From contig BFEA01000007.1 in NCBI GenBank assembly GCA_003427395.1, positions 6,058,237-6,122,236 of the forward strand: a stretch of DNA of 64,000 nt, read 5' to 3'. The notes under the pieces are model-generated. The model had not been told where the DNA came from, searched no databases, and was given only the letters and a program-made list of their open reading frames with translations. This DNA is from Chara braunii. Lineage: Eukaryota; Streptophyta; Charophyceae; Charales; Characeae. Below are positions 52,161-63,430 of this stretch, one piece after another (position 1 is the first letter of the stretch; each line of letters opens with the position of its first letter). The translations under genes were made by a program, and so were the position numbers.

Positions 52161-53835
52161 ATGTACACCAGCAAGACCAATGACAAATCCCCCTTCTCTC
52201 TCACCTTCCTCCTCCTTCACTTCGGCAATCTTATTCTTCTTCCAATAGTAATAATAACAATGAGTGGATGAACCAGAATCAATATCCGAAGTTCCATCTT
52301 ACTGCTGACACAACAACAGGTCCACCATAGCTATGGCCTTCCCCCTTCTTCCACCTCTCACATGCCTAGGCTATGGCGGACCTCTGAGGGCTCTGCCCTC
52401 GTGTACAAAGGACAACGCAAAGCAGCTATGTCACTGCACTCCTGTCCAAAGGACAACCCAAAGCAGCTATGCCGCTGCTGAATAAGCCACCATGCCTGAC
52501 TTCGAGCTTCCTTGGTGCGGCACTACCCGAACTGGGGCCTTCCAGATGCAGCGCCCAACGAGGTGATGAAGATGGTGTCCACCATAGCCAGGTAGGTACC
52601 TCGTCACTCGCCTCCTTCTCCCCCTTCTTCATCCTCCTCAAGATGGGCTGCTCGCCATAGCCAGGCTGAGCGCCCAGCTGCTCTTCTCCTCCAGGCAGCG
52701 CTGCACAAGTCCAGCGCTTGGCTCCAGCAGCATGTCGCCAATCCTTGCATACCACAAATGAGGAGGAGCTGCTTGCTCCTCCAGAAGACATAGCGGCCTA
52801 CTGGCCTCTTGGGCGGTGGCCTCCCAGCAACTGGTACCTCCTCCCTTTCGGAGGGAAACATCATTGCAGGCTCTGCTATTGTCTGGACAGGCCCTAGACT
52901 CGGGCTACTTGGACTCGTACCGGCCTACCTCTAACCTACCGCTACTGGGCCTCTAAAAATGCCAACTTTTTGTCTTCTTCTGCTCGGCCTCCAGTACCCG
53001 ACACTTCTACCACTACTTGAGTGGTACTGGCCTACCTGCTACATGAGTGTTTTTCCCCGCTGCTCTGGGTGTTGCGGGCCTACCCCCGCTACTTGAGTGT
53101 TTTCCCCGCTGCAACCCTCAAAGTCACAGCCACAGCTAAGGACCGGCCCTGCGGGGCGTTTCAACCAACAAGTACCCTTGCGGGTCACACACACACTCAG
53201 CCGACAAGCACTCAGACAGGCATGCTAACCAGCAGGCATGCACACACACAGACTTGGTAACCACTGCAGAGTGTGGGAATCTCAGCAAGGCATTCATTCC
53301 AGCGGCAAATCCCAGAAATCAGCAGTGTTCTCAGTCTGTGTTTTGGCAGGTCATTACAAGACAAATAATCGGGCAGCAACCTCATTTTCAACTTCATTCT
53401 CTACATTTTTTTTTTCTTTTTTTATATTTTAAACGAGTTTGCACTCGTGCCACCCTTCCTTTCTTTTTTTTTTAAATATGTATATTGCCTTCTCCCTTGC
53501 TTCAACATTTGATCTCTTTACCCCCTTGCTTCAAATTGCTGAAGGGGCTCCTTACCATCTTAAATGTGGGGAATCAACAGTGGGTCAGCAAGAATTAATT
53601 AATTCACAGGATTGCTGATCCATGGCTCTCCCTGACGGTTGTCCGGTCTTCTCAAACATGGGACCCGAGTCACATAATTACCAATAGCAAGTGATTGTTA
53701 GTCAGAACGACCGTAATCTGATCACTCATTACTTCAATCCCATTGATGTCACAGAACAGAAAGGTTATTAGGTCCAATACCACGAGTAAAACCGAAAACT
53801 TCATTCTCTACATTAACATTTAACATTGTTTACTA
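52161..53835. other. Unassigned sequence, gene-like in parts
   Basis: 52420-52960 is GC-rich with donor-like CCAGGTAGGTA near 52590 and shares the phrase CCAGCAGCATGTCGC with 18457. It may be a dispersed repeat or degraded gene. Two similar blocks with GAGTGTTTT(T)CCCCGCTGC lie near 53046 and 53095. Poly-T and AT-rich sequence follow at 53405-53500. No product proposed. Confidence 0.4.
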
Positions 53836-53994
53836 CTGGGACGTTGGACACCATTTCCAGCAAGTGCTGCTCCCCACCAATAGATGAAGCCCGCCAGTAG
53901 GGGAGCCACTTGAGGAGGATGCTCTTATCACCTACTCAAGTGGTAATCCCCCCAACAAGAGGTTTTACCTTCCCCCCCCCCAAAAAAAAAGAAA
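53836..53994 (+). mobile_element. LINE 3' end copy with 13-bp terminal hairpin
   Basis: Plus strand: GGGACGTTGGACACCATTTC with CCAGC, GCTCCCCACCAATAGATGAA, then CCACTTGAGGAGG (53906-53918) pairing with CCTACTCAAGTGG (53931-53943), 12 of 13 positions, around the loop ATGCTCTTATCA. A C-run and A9 close the copy. The stem sequence is unrelated to that of the 34857 copy, while the loop is the same type. Confidence 0.75.
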
Positions 53995-54020
53995 ACCTGT
54001 GAAGTTCAGTTGATCTCATT

Positions 54021-54257
54021 CATACTTGCAAGCAGACCGACCTGACGAGCGTACGGTCCGGTCCGCTTCGCTGCGTGCGGCACCCTCCCCCCGGACCAGA
54101 CGCACCCGGACCGGACCGGACGGGGGCGGTTTTTTTTTTTTTTTTTTGGGGTGGGGCATAACTGGTCGTCGGGCGCACATTCGTGCACCGCGCGGGTCCA
54201 GTCCGGCGGTCTGCCGCACGTGCGGAACCGCCCGGACAGTGTCCGCTTGCAAGTATG
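54021..54257. mobile_element. 237-bp hAT-type MITE
   Basis: Target duplication ATCTCATT at 54013-54020 and 54258-54265. Terminal inverted repeats CATACTTGCAAGC are perfect over 13 bp and continue imperfectly. The interior is GC-rich with CGGTCCGGTCCG-like motifs and a T-run (54130-54147). The start CATACTTGCA resembles the CATGGTTGCA end of the MITE at 39743, suggesting one family. Confidence 0.9.
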
Positions 54258-54265
54258 ATCTCATT

Positions 54266-55931
54266 GCATGGATCGAGAGATACTGTCCATAGATAAAGGA
54301 GATACGCGGTCAGCATCTCTTATCCGTTGCAGTGGAACCTTGTTCCATAGAAGCCCTTTTTTTTTGCTGTTATAAGCAACACACCGACAAGCCTGCTTGG
54401 GACAGTGATATGAGCCCCTGCCCCTAGCAGCTCGGGTAATGACTCCAATCCTGCTGGAAAACGGGTCTTGCGTAGAAGCCCTGCAGTTGCTGATTTGCTT
54501 CCATATGAGGCTCCATCTATTTGTGGGAATCTGCCCCTTCGGGGAACTCAGACCAGAGTCCAATCAATATGTAGGTAGAGCACTCCTGGAAGTGAAACTT
54601 CTCACCCCCCTGAGGTCTCTTTCACTGTGTACTTGGCCACTGGGAGGATAATAGTACCAGGGGGCGGTCCCTACGGAAGCTTACGAATTCCGGCGCTCCT
54701 CTGACAGTGCCCGCTATGGGTGAGAATCTGGCATCTACAACAACCACGTGTGACCTAGAAGGCAACCAGTCTTACCTGCGTTTTCTTTGTTTTTGTCCAC
54801 ACCGTATCTTTTTTTTTTTTTTTTTAACAGCAACATCAGCAGGGTGACGTACTCTTGGAGGGAATAAGTGCACCCTCCAAGGGTAGGGTCACCCTTATTT
54901 GATGGGCTCCCGTCTTAAAGGAGGACGATATTCCTGTATTCTACTTAGCCTCCGGCATTGCGCCTGTTTGTAAAAGAGTTTCTTTATTGCGAAAGAAAAT
55001 GAACATGTTGTAATTGTATGTCCTTCCGCACTGGCTGCAGTTTGGGGGAAAAGAATATTCACGAAACTAAAAAGAAAGAAAAGAAGAAGGGTATGACATT
55101 CATCCCGGGAAAAGAAAGAATGGGCAACTGAAGAAAGGTTTCAAGAAAGAAAAACAAAACAGTGCTGGAAAGAACATGATTGCCATCATGCTATGGGTAG
55201 TATGGTATTGTACCTGGGAAATTTCTGGGAATTAATGGATGAGTGTGCAATCTGATGAATGAGAATGAGAAATCTTGGATCTAAGAATGACATTGGCTAG
55301 CCATCGAGGCAAGATCGTGACAGACAGACCTGCAGAGGGCCGGTTCTGTCATTGTTTCTTTTGTGTCTGCAGCAGCTGTTTGGTTGTTGACATGGCCCTC
55401 AAGGTTAGACCACATCCGCTGGAACGCAGGTCCTGAGCTGTGGGAGGTGGAGTCACCTCAAATCAACCCCAGGCAGTCGTTTGTGTGCACGCAGACAGAA
55501 TCTCAAGGAAAAAGAAATAAAAAAAGGGGACATGATTCTCAAGTGGAATAGGGAAATTAAAGAAAACCATGCATGTGTCATGTTCGCTGTGTGTGGGGAG
55601 GGGGCGGGGGGAGGGAAAGGAGGGGGGCGTGAGGGGACCCACTCACTTTTCCCTCTAGAGCATGACCCCCCTAGCCACGTGAGGGGATAGGGGGATGTCT
55701 GGGTGGCAGCAGGACAGCACACACCTGTCATGTGATGTCTGTGTGACTTGAAATCTAGGACCAGTTGTTTTAACTGCTATCACCCCTTGGCTACTGAACC
55801 GTTGTTGGGGTTTGGCCTGGCGGTCTAGCCATACGCATGTGCCATTTGTGTCCTGATTTCTATAATATTCCTGTACCGTTTTGCACCCCTGCAGTCCCCT
55901 ACGAAACTTTCAACTCCGGTCGGTCGGGTGC
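54266..55931. other. Unassigned sequence with a scrambled LINE tail fragment
   Basis: CTGCTGGAAAACGGGTC (about 54450) and GAGGCTCCATCTATTTGTGG (about 54505) are parts of the LINE 3' module in altered spacing. T-runs lie at 54809-54826. A G-rich block lies at 55595-55635. No gene supported. Confidence 0.45.
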
Positions 55932-56219
55932 CTAAGGTAAATCCGTCAGGAACAAACATGGTCCCAATTTGAGGCGCACAGGTTGCCACACCCTCTCCAG
56001 GCATGAGCCTCGCCCATTAGCATCAATGTGAAGCTCTCTGCCAATATTGAACTGATGCCCAGTGGGCTTGTCCATATCAATTAACAACGAACACATGAAA
56101 AGAGCTCGCTTACGTGAAGACCAAAGCTTGCCAGGTAAAATTGTGCTGATTCCTAGTAATCCCATTTCTCCGCCGCCATATAGACCATAACAAACCCACT
56201 CTTTTGGCTTCGGGCACAT
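55932..56219 (-). CDS. Hypothetical short protein or exon
   Basis: A 95-codon frame, starting MCPKPKEWVCYGLYGGGEMG and containing WSSRKRALFMCSLLIDMDKP, with balanced composition unlike neighbouring low-complexity frames. No signal peptide, domain or splice partner was recognised. It might be an exon or chance. Confidence 0.25.
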   Translation of the reverse strand: MCPKPKEWVCYGLYGGGEMGLLGISTILPGKLWSSRKRALFMCSLLIDMDKPTGHQFNIGRELHIDANGRGSCLERVWQPVRLKLGPCLFLTDLP

Positions 56220-56469
56220 ACTTAATATGGGGTTAGGGTGCAGAATCAGGCGACAGGGAAGCTCACCAAGTCCAGAAATACCAAGGATTGATAGATTGAG
56301 AGCTCTTTCTTGATTCTATGGGTGGTGGTGTTCCTAGCTGGTGCAGTGGTTTCTACTGATTGAATGGTCTGGTGAAGTGTCCCGACCACGGTGATCCCGG
56401 CGGTTTGCCGCGGGGGATACTGTGAGAAGTTAGAGGAAGGAGAAGTCGTAACAAAAAAGAACAAGTTAA

Positions 56470-56575
56470 AATAAAAAGGTGCTGATAAAAGCAGACATCT
56501 CTAGCATGCTCGGGGAGGCTCCATCTATTGGTGGGGAGCGACACCTGCTGGAAAGCGGGTCCAGCGTCCCTGTAA
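56470..56575 (-). mobile_element. LINE 3' end copy with damaged hairpin
   Basis: In element sense: GGGACGCTGGACCCGCTTTC with CCAGC, GCTCCCCACCAATAGATGGA, then GCTAGAGATG followed by the conserved loop TCTGCTTTTATCAG. The matching right arm is lost after CACC and there is no clear poly(A). Confidence 0.7.
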
Positions 56576-57403
56576 ACAACCAAACATGCCACGTGTCCCT
56601 CGTACTATAAGCGTGAGTGGTAATGAACCGACACGTAGGCACACACCTTTTACCTAACGAGCAACATTGATTGCCCTCAACTGAGGGGATTAACTGCCCA
56701 TCACATTCTAAAGTCATATCCCTACTCAAAAACCCTCATCATAATCTAAAAAAATCTCTTGCAGCACCATGAGGGGAAGAGGCAATCAGAATAGGGTGAT
56801 AAAAAGTTAATTGAAGCGAGTCCTTGAAACAGGTGCAATTCCACCATTACACTTTCTTATGTAAAATTACCCGCTCCAATACGCCCCCCACAATCCTGAT
56901 GATCTACAAAAGCACTCAAACGGGGAGGCGCCATTGCCAGAATTCGTAGAAAAAAAAAACACCCACGTAGCAGAACACTAGCAAAACACATAGGCTGCCC
57001 TGATGCATAGCACCACTGCACCTCTTGCGCTGCCGCATGGCCAAAGTTTTATGTTTATAGCAGAAATTATGTTCCCCCCGGACAGCCTGTTAAGAGGCAT
57101 GCTCAAGCAGGAAGAAATGAAGAAAATGAGATGACAATCCCCACGTGGCGGGCCACCAATCATTCACACAGCAGCCCCGAGGACGATCCTCACATCACCA
57201 TGCGACCCAGTTATCCAGCCCTCACTATCCCACCCCTACGCGCCACCATCCCTCTCCCTGCCCCCCCACACAAACTTCCTGTTTACACAGCACTCCAGTC
57301 ATCCAACCCTCTAGCCCCTGCCCCCGAGCAATCAGCAAAGAACACAGGAAGGAAAACAAGAGCGGAGGGCAGGGGAGAGGGGAAAGAAACTGCCCAATCC
57401 CAT
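56576..57403. other. Unassigned sequence
   Basis: No gene, RNA or repeat was recognised. The sequence is AT-richer than its surroundings, and 57130-57330 is C-rich. Confidence 0.5.
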
Positions 57404-58230
57404 TTACCACTCTGAAGTGTCGACTCCGTCACCTTTGTTGTTGTTGTTTTTGTTGCCACCAGCTGTATTGTCGTTGTCATTGTTGTTGTTGTAATCGTTA
57501 ACTCTCCAAAGCGTGCACAATCTCAGGATCCCTCGTCCCATTCCATCGTTGCGCACAGTGTAGTTGTTATTGTTGATGTTTGCGGCCTGCCCCACAGACA
57601 CCGTCAGTTTGTAGTTATTGTTGTTATTATTGTTGTTGCAGATTTCTGCGATGCAGATAAGATGATTATCGTCGTCGTCACTGGCAGTCTTGGTGGCGTC
57701 ATCAGCGATGGCGTTGTTGTCATGATGACCATCCGCGACATCGTCGTCGTCCTCGAAAAATTGCTCCTCCAACACGCTGCAAAGACCTTGCCCCTCCTCA
57801 AGCTCCTCATGGCAGCGCCTCATCAAAGCACGCAATCATGGCCGATCTATAAACGCTTCTAGATGGGGGGGCGACCCCTCGTCTGACCCCCATATAATCT
57901 CCAGCATACATTGCTGGACACTCCGAATCCACGACGTCGACGGCTCCATCCTCTCGGTCACAGTCGTTCGCAGCATCGCCACCATCTGGCTTAGCCGCAC
58001 GCCACTCGCTTGGACAGTGCTGAACCACTCGGCAGCTCCTGTCTGCAGCTCACCCATACTCGCCATCTCCATCCACCCTTCCCTCCTCGTCATTTTCTAC
58101 ACCGCTGTTGATGTCTGGTATGTCGCCGAGTACTCCTTTCGTTTGTCGCGCCGGCTTCACTGAATCACTCGCTTGCCACATGGCATTACCACTCCGGATG
58201 ATGTCTCCGGGGACGGCGATGCCGTCCGCG
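57404..58230 (-). pseudogene. Broken hypothetical gene with acidic and Asn-rich tail
   Basis: 58093-57839 encodes MASMGELQTGAAEWFSTVQA, then MVAMLRTTVTERMEPSTSWI and QQCMLEIIWGSDEG. A TGA (57836-57838) is followed in the same frame by LRALMRRCHEELEEGQGLCS, an EDDDD acidic stretch and runs of Asn, ending at 57404. The continuous coding quality across the TGA suggests a single nonsense mutation. Upstream, SDSVKPARQTKGVLGDIPDI is readable in another frame, so a frameshift is also likely near 58095. Asn runs come from GTT/TTG repeats. I do not recognise the family. An uncharacterised lineage-specific or element-borne gene is possible. Confidence 0.45.
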
Positions 58231-58278
58231 GGTCGCTAGGTGCTGGCTGGCTCCACGTTCCAAACCCTCCCAGCAACC

Positions 58279-58362
58279 TTTTTTTTTTTTTTTTTTTTTT
58301 GGTTGGGACAAAGCTCAAATCTATTTCTGGGAGCAGCACGTGCTGGGAACTGGGCAGGTGTC
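58279..58362 (-). mobile_element. LINE 3' end copy (subfamily without terminal hairpin)
   Basis: A T-run (58279-58300), then in element sense GGGAACTGGGCAG-type sequence, CAGCACGTGCTG and a damaged GCTCC stem with AAATAGATTTGAGC. Its tail reads TTTGTCCCAACC before the A-run, matching the 46420 subfamily. Confidence 0.65.
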
Positions 58363-58573
58363 CACAATTGAAAAGCACAGTGGAAAGATCGCAGTACTAT
58401 GTCCAGAAGATCCATAACTTTCACGAGCAAGGGCAAGGTACAGTGACCCAAACCCTCAAGGCAGCACATCCTTGTGGACGTCATGTGGCGAATGGTGTAT
58501 GCTTCCCAGAGCCTGAGAAAACCCAGGAAGCTGCTTATGAGCATTGAATATATCATCATGCTTTTACCACTAC

Positions 58574-58733
58574 TTTTTTTTTTTGTTGTTGTTGAAAAAA
58601 ATAGCCCTTGTGTAAGCCCACTATTCCGGCGGTGGTAAGAGAACCGTCGGAATTGAGGGCTTATCTGTTGGGCTGCTCCATCTATTGGTGGGGAGCGGCA
58701 CCTGCTGGAAACCGGGTCCAGAGTCCCATTGAT
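58574..58733 (-). mobile_element. LINE 3' end copy with a long GC-rich hairpin
   Basis: In element sense: GGGACTCTGGACCCGGTTTC with CCAGC, GCTCCCCACCAATAGATGGA, then TAAGCCC and ATTCCGACGGT pairing with ACCGCCGGAAT (58643-58653 with 58623-58633; 10 pairs plus one G-U-type change) and GGGCTTA (58613-58619). A CAACAACAAC stretch and A-run follow. The loop is TCTCTTACC. Confidence 0.75.
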
Positions 58734-58844
58734 ACATCTTATAACACAGAGAGTGTTACTTGTTCTTTCCTAGGACTGTGGCCATTTCACTACCTTCTTG
58801 AGGTGAAGGCTAAGTTGTGAATATAACCTTTACCGCATTCTTCG

Positions 58845-58990
58845 AAACCTGGGCGCCACCAGACCACATGGCTGATGGCACGAGCCAAAACAATGAGAAA
58901 AGGTCCTGGTGGCGCTTCAGCAAAGTTGCTGCACAGTTCTACTCCACCTCAGCAAAAAGAGACTCGTAGGTAGTGGCGGTTTAAGGGGCC
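58845..58990 (+). repeat. Dispersed repeat, copy 1 (pair with 63040-63172)
   Basis: TGGCACGAGCCAAAACAA, GGTGGCGCTTC and AAAAAGAGACT...GGTAGTGGCGGTTTAAGG match 63060-63172 closely. The AGTGGYGGTTTAAG motif also ends copies elsewhere. Confidence 0.75.
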
Positions 58991-60405
58991 CCAGTTCTCG
59001 AGTTTCGATCAAATTTCTCACTGTACCCATCCCTAAGCTTGTGAGGGCTGCGGAGCGCTACCAGGAGCGCTCCGCGGCCTGACGTTTTGATGCGACGGCG
59101 GGCTCCTTGGTGATGGTGGGAAACGAAGAGCGGTTGGGGCACCATGACGGCAGCTTCGATGCCGGAACGAGAGTGCGGGGCGAGAGGAAGCAGGTCGATG
59201 ATGAGGCGGGAGAGGGATCGTTGGGCATGGAGGAGCATGGAGGACCAGGCTAGTGGGCATGTGCTTGCTTGCTTGAGAGGAAGAACAAGGGGGCAGTGTG
59301 TCTCATATGATGGTCTCGTTGGAGAGGAGGGATGCTGCGTGGGGGAGTAAGGGGAGGCAGGCAGGGTTTCATGGGCTAGAGGGAGAGTTTTACAAAAAGG
59401 AATGGGAGGTGGAACGAAGGAGTGAGGATGTTCAAGACAGGTCTTCTATAGGCGGGGGACGTCTGCGACGATGACACCCCTTCATTTCTTTGGGCTACCT
59501 GCGAGGGGCGGCTGGCAGGCTCAGCGGTTTAGACTTGTGACGTGGGTTGGATTGCTGTGATGGTAATCCGAGCAGCGGTCCTGTTATCTTCATTGTTCGG
59601 TCATTTGGGATGGTTGAACAGTTGTCAACCACAGGCGGCTGAGCTGCTTGAGAGCCGATGAAGGAGGAGGTGAGGTGTGGAGAGAGAGGGGGTGTGTTTA
59701 GTGATTGTTGAGTGTAAGTTGTGTTCTTCCTCTTCACGTTTTGTAGTGATGATTCTGAGATAGTAATAACGATTAGGTTAAAGCTCCTGTAGATCCTGAT
59801 GAGATTCTTAATGATGTGATTCCCAGATTGCTTTGTCTGATTCAATACCTATTGGTTGTCTTTCTAGTCTTGAATTCTAGACAAGTACCTAAAATATAAC
59901 TAATAATTCTGATTAGATTTTGAAAATCAAGATTAATTCTGACCTAATTTGTTTGCCTTTTTTTTCTGAATTTCACATCACTAGTCTTGTCGACTGTCGT
60001 ATGTTTTGTTACTGACTTCCTGGGCAATACTTAACCTGAGATTCGTAAATCAGAGGTTGGGCACCTCTGATTTCTTAAAAGTAATTTTCAAATCATAACT
60101 CAATCTCGTTTGATCTTCTGAATTTGTGTTGATGCTTAAATTCATGAGGTAGGTAATCTTGATTTCGAATTTCTTGTCACTGTGTGTCTCGATTCAATCT
60201 CTAATTGTCTGATCTTGATTTGCGATCCTTTTGAGGGCTTACATGTTCAACTTCATGAGTGATGACATCCGGTTCTCAATGCTGGAATTTGCAACAGGGT
60301 GGGAGGTTTGATGGGGTGAACGTAATGCATCTAGTTGGTGAGGGGGCTAGCGAGCTGGATGAAAATAGGGTATGGCAGTGCTGAGGCGTGGTAAGTCCGG
60401 CTGGA
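58991..60405. other. Unassigned sequence
   Basis: 59000-59450 is G-rich on the plus strand with no recognised product. 59700-60260 is AT-rich, with no long frame. Nothing supported. Confidence 0.5.
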
Positions 60406-60628
60406 GCAGGGTCAACAGGGAGGGGGGGAAGTTTGGGGGATGGACCTCACCCAGCTGGCAAAAATTCATTTCTAAATTTTGATTCAAAATAAATATGCTG
60501 TGAATTAAACCACCAGCAGGGTCAACAGGGAGGGGGGGAACTTTGGGGGATGGACCTCACCCAGTTGGCTAAAATTCATTTCTAAATTTTGATTCAAAAA
60601 ACGAGTATGCTGTGAATTAAACCAGCAG
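60406..60628. repeat. 110-bp tandem duplication
   Basis: GCAGGGTCAACAGGGAGGGG and onward is repeated from 60406 at 60516 with a few substitutions. Both units include GGATGGACCTCACCCAG and end in TGTGAATTAAACCA. Confidence 0.9.
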
Positions 60629-60765
60629 TACCTGGCCCAGCTATTGAGTCCGAGCCTCGGCCGACCGGTACGCCGATCCGTGCCGAGGCTCGGACTACCG
60701 GGCGCAAGCATCCCGATCGCTGGATTGAAACGAACGAAAAAAACAGAAAAAAAAAACGAAAAAAA

Positions 60766-60854
60766 GTATGGCAGTGTATATTCCCACGCTATAGCGCCGG
60801 ATTCATTCGATTTTGCTCATCCTATGGAGGGCGCAGTACCATGAGGCCAGTCGC

Positions 60855-60905
<51 letters not shown>

Positions 60906-60944
60906 CAGCGACCTGCACGGAGGGTCGCGGCGAACTCGCTGCCC

Positions 60945-60979
<35 letters not shown>

Positions 60980-61186
60980 TCACACAAAAACAAGTAAGGC
61001 AGTGTATAGTCCCACGCTATAGCGCCAGATTCATTCGATTTTGCTCATCCTAGCAAGGGCGCAATACCATGAGGACAGCCGCGACNNNNNNNNNNNNNNN
61101 NNNNNNNNNNNNNNNNNNNNNNNNNNNNNNNNNNNNNNNNNNNNNNNNNNNNNNNNNNNNNNNNNNNNNNNNNNNNNNNNNNNNNN

Positions 61187-61221
<35 letters not shown>

Positions 61222-61372
61222 GCGAGGTCGCTGCCCCTCTCTCTCTCACACACACACACACACTCACACAAAAACACGTAAGGCAATGTATATTCCCACG
61301 CTATAGCGCCAGATTCATTCGATTTTGCTAATCCTATCGAGGGCGCAGTACCATGAGGCCAGCCGCGACGCG

Positions 61373-61440
<68 letters not shown>
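60766..61440. repeat. Tandem array with compound microsatellites, three units
   Basis: Units start at 60766, 60994 and 61278 with GTAWGGCARTGTATA-like sequence, then GCTATAGCGCC, ATTCATTCGATTTTGCT and a (GA)n tract of different length, then (CT)n and (CA)n. The third unit has a (CG)n stretch before the GA tract. Unit length varies with the microsatellites. Confidence 0.9.
61086..61186. other. Assembly gap (101 N)
   Basis: The gap falls inside the (GA)n tract of the second unit and is probably of estimated size, so the true length of that unit is unknown. Confidence 1.
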
Positions 61441-61441
<1 letters not shown>

Positions 61442-61579
61442 TGGCGACCTGCATGGAGGGTCGCGCTGTGGCGCTTATTTACCGAGTACCCCCTAGGCCG
61501 ACCCCCCTAGGGCTGTGGCGCTTATTTACTTAGTGCCTGCGACCGATAGCTGAGCGAGGTAGTGGTGGTTTAAGGGGGG

Positions 61580-62610
61580 GAGTTAGAACTGGAGGATGGG
61601 AGGTAGGGAGGGGTTGTTTGTTCAGGTAAGTAGAGTTAGAAGGACGATGCTGGGACGACACAAGACGGTGTTGGAGTTTCTACTCTGTGACCCGGGGGGA
61701 GCTTGAGGCCTGTGGAGTTTTGCCGAGGGTGGAAGGCATAACTGCACTGTCCGACGTAGCTGGCGCCGGGGTATTTACCCTGTAACCTGTCAGGGGCTTG
61801 CAGCTAAGGGAGATGTCAAGGGAGGAAGGCATTTCCTGTCCAGCAAAGCTAGGTTGGTCGGCACTGGGGAAGGTTGTGTTGCCCTATCACCCTAGCAGAA
61901 GGGGGTAAGAGACCAGGTGTGTTTTGGTACGAGGACTGAAAGCCCGGACCGACGATTTGTCCGTTAAGGGGGGCAGGTTTGGATAGCTGGCGGGTTCAGT
62001 TTTGACCCTCTGTCTTTCTTGTTCTAGGGTTGTCCATATGTAGATGGCTTCTTGTTTTTGGTAATTGTTTAAGGGGGGGTTTCAGCTGAAGCCAGGTAAA
62101 CGGTCCCAGTATCCCATAGAGTGACTATGCGGAAATCTGCCTATGATTAGGGAGATTGTGGATAGAATGTCAGGGGGTGAAGGAGAAGGTTAGAACTGGA
62201 AGATTGGAGGAAGTAAGGGGGGTTCAACATGGGAAGGGATGTCTGTCTAAGTAAGTAGGTCAGGAGGACAATGTTGGGACGACGCAGGATGGTGCTGGAG
62301 CTTTTGCTCTGTAACCTGGGGGAGCAAGAGGTTTGGGGAGTTATGTCGAGGGAGGAAGGCATAACCAGGTTGATCGACGTACCTGATGCCGATTTTTTCC
62401 CCTGTAACATAGGGGCGTGTGGCTAATCGGGAGTGTCGAGGGAGGAAGGCACTCTTTGCCGTCTGAACCAGGCTGGTCGGTACTGGGGAAGTTTGTGTTG
62501 CTCTGTAGCCCTAGCATAGGGGGGTATGAGATCAGCCGAGTTTTGGTACGAGGAGTAAACGCTTGGACTTAACATTTTTTCACTTGTTGAAGGGGAGGTG
62601 TAAACAGTAG
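61580..62610 (+). repeat. About 600-bp direct repeat pair, LINE-tail associated
   Basis: 61580-62010 and 62190-62600 share TAGAACTGGA, ATGCTGGGACGACRCA, GTGTTGCYCT, CCCTAGCA and TTTTGGTACGAGG in the same order with roughly 600-bp spacing and substantial divergence. Each is followed by GCTGAAGCCAGGTAA or GCAGAAGCCGGGTAA, the 5' motif of the LINE 3' module. They look like two related 5'-truncated LINE 3' regions or a duplicated 3' UTR. Confidence 0.65.
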
Positions 62611-62756
62611 TAGGTTTCAGTTAGGGTCTTCTGTTTCCAGGTTTGGACTGTGGTTGGGTAGATCATAGACGTTTTTTTTTTTGGAATTGCAGTTGTTCTT
62701 AAAGTTGTTTCTCATAGGTTTTCGCAGGTATGGTAATCGACTGATTGTTTCCTTAG

Positions 62757-62899
62757 CAGAAGCCGGGTAATGGCCCCGGAATTTCAAATGTGTTACATAT
62801 TCTCAGTTGTACTTCAAAGGGACGCTGAGCCCGGTTCTCAGCACGTGATGCTCCCCACGAATATATTGGAGCTTTTGTCCCCCCCCCCAAAAAAAAATA
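62757..62899 (+). mobile_element. LINE 3' end copy (subfamily without terminal hairpin)
   Basis: GAAGCCGGGTAATGGCCCCG at 62761, then GGGACGCTGAGCCCGGTTCT with CAGC, GCTCCCCACGAATATATTGG, TTTGTCC, a C-run and A9. The S1 stem is GCTGAG/CTCAGC, a compensated change relative to GCTGGG/CCCAGC at 46420. Confidence 0.75.
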
Positions 62900-62900
62900 A

Positions 62901-63291
62901 GGGCCCCAGTTCCCAAGGCCTCGATTATGACATGGAAAACAGAGATAACACTGGGGCCATTACTTGTCTTCAGCTTCAGGGAGCTATTGCTCCATTACTC
63001 AAATGAGCTCCGAGTTAATTCCTAGGATGTTCAAAAGATATCAAAGCTGCCAGCGGAACCAAATGGCTGGTGGCACCAGCCAAAACAAAGCAAAAAGGTC
63101 GTGGTGGCACTTCGCGAACTTGCTGCACACCGCTTCCGCAAAAAGAGACTGTGGGTAGTGGTGGTTTAAGGGGCCCCAGTGCCCAAGGCTTTGATTATGA
63201 CATGGAAAACAGGGATAACACTGGGGCCATTACTTGGCTTCAGCTTCGGGGAGCTATTGCGCCATTACTCAAATGAGCTCCAAGTAAAAAG
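62901..63291. repeat. Direct repeat with 270-bp period and a dispersed-repeat copy
   Basis: GGGCCCCAGT and onward at 62901 recurs at 63171, sharing GATTATGACATGGAAAACAG and ACTGGGGCCATTACTTG. The latter is the inverse of the LINE 3' motif GAAGCCNNGTAATGGCCCC. Between them lies the second copy of the 58845 repeat (63040-63172). Confidence 0.8.
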
Positions 63292-63430
63292 ACTAAGCGG
63301 ATTCAACCTGATGATCCACTAGTATCTCTTCCTTCTTTTTTATTTTTTCTTAACATCTGCTGGTGGTACTACCGAGGGCTCCCTTTTTTTTTAATTCAGT
63401 CAAACAAAGGCTTGGGACGCTGGAGTCTCT

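Noticed and set aside
52002-52220. Leu- and Phe-rich minus-strand frames
   Set aside because: Translations of the GAA/GAC purine tract.
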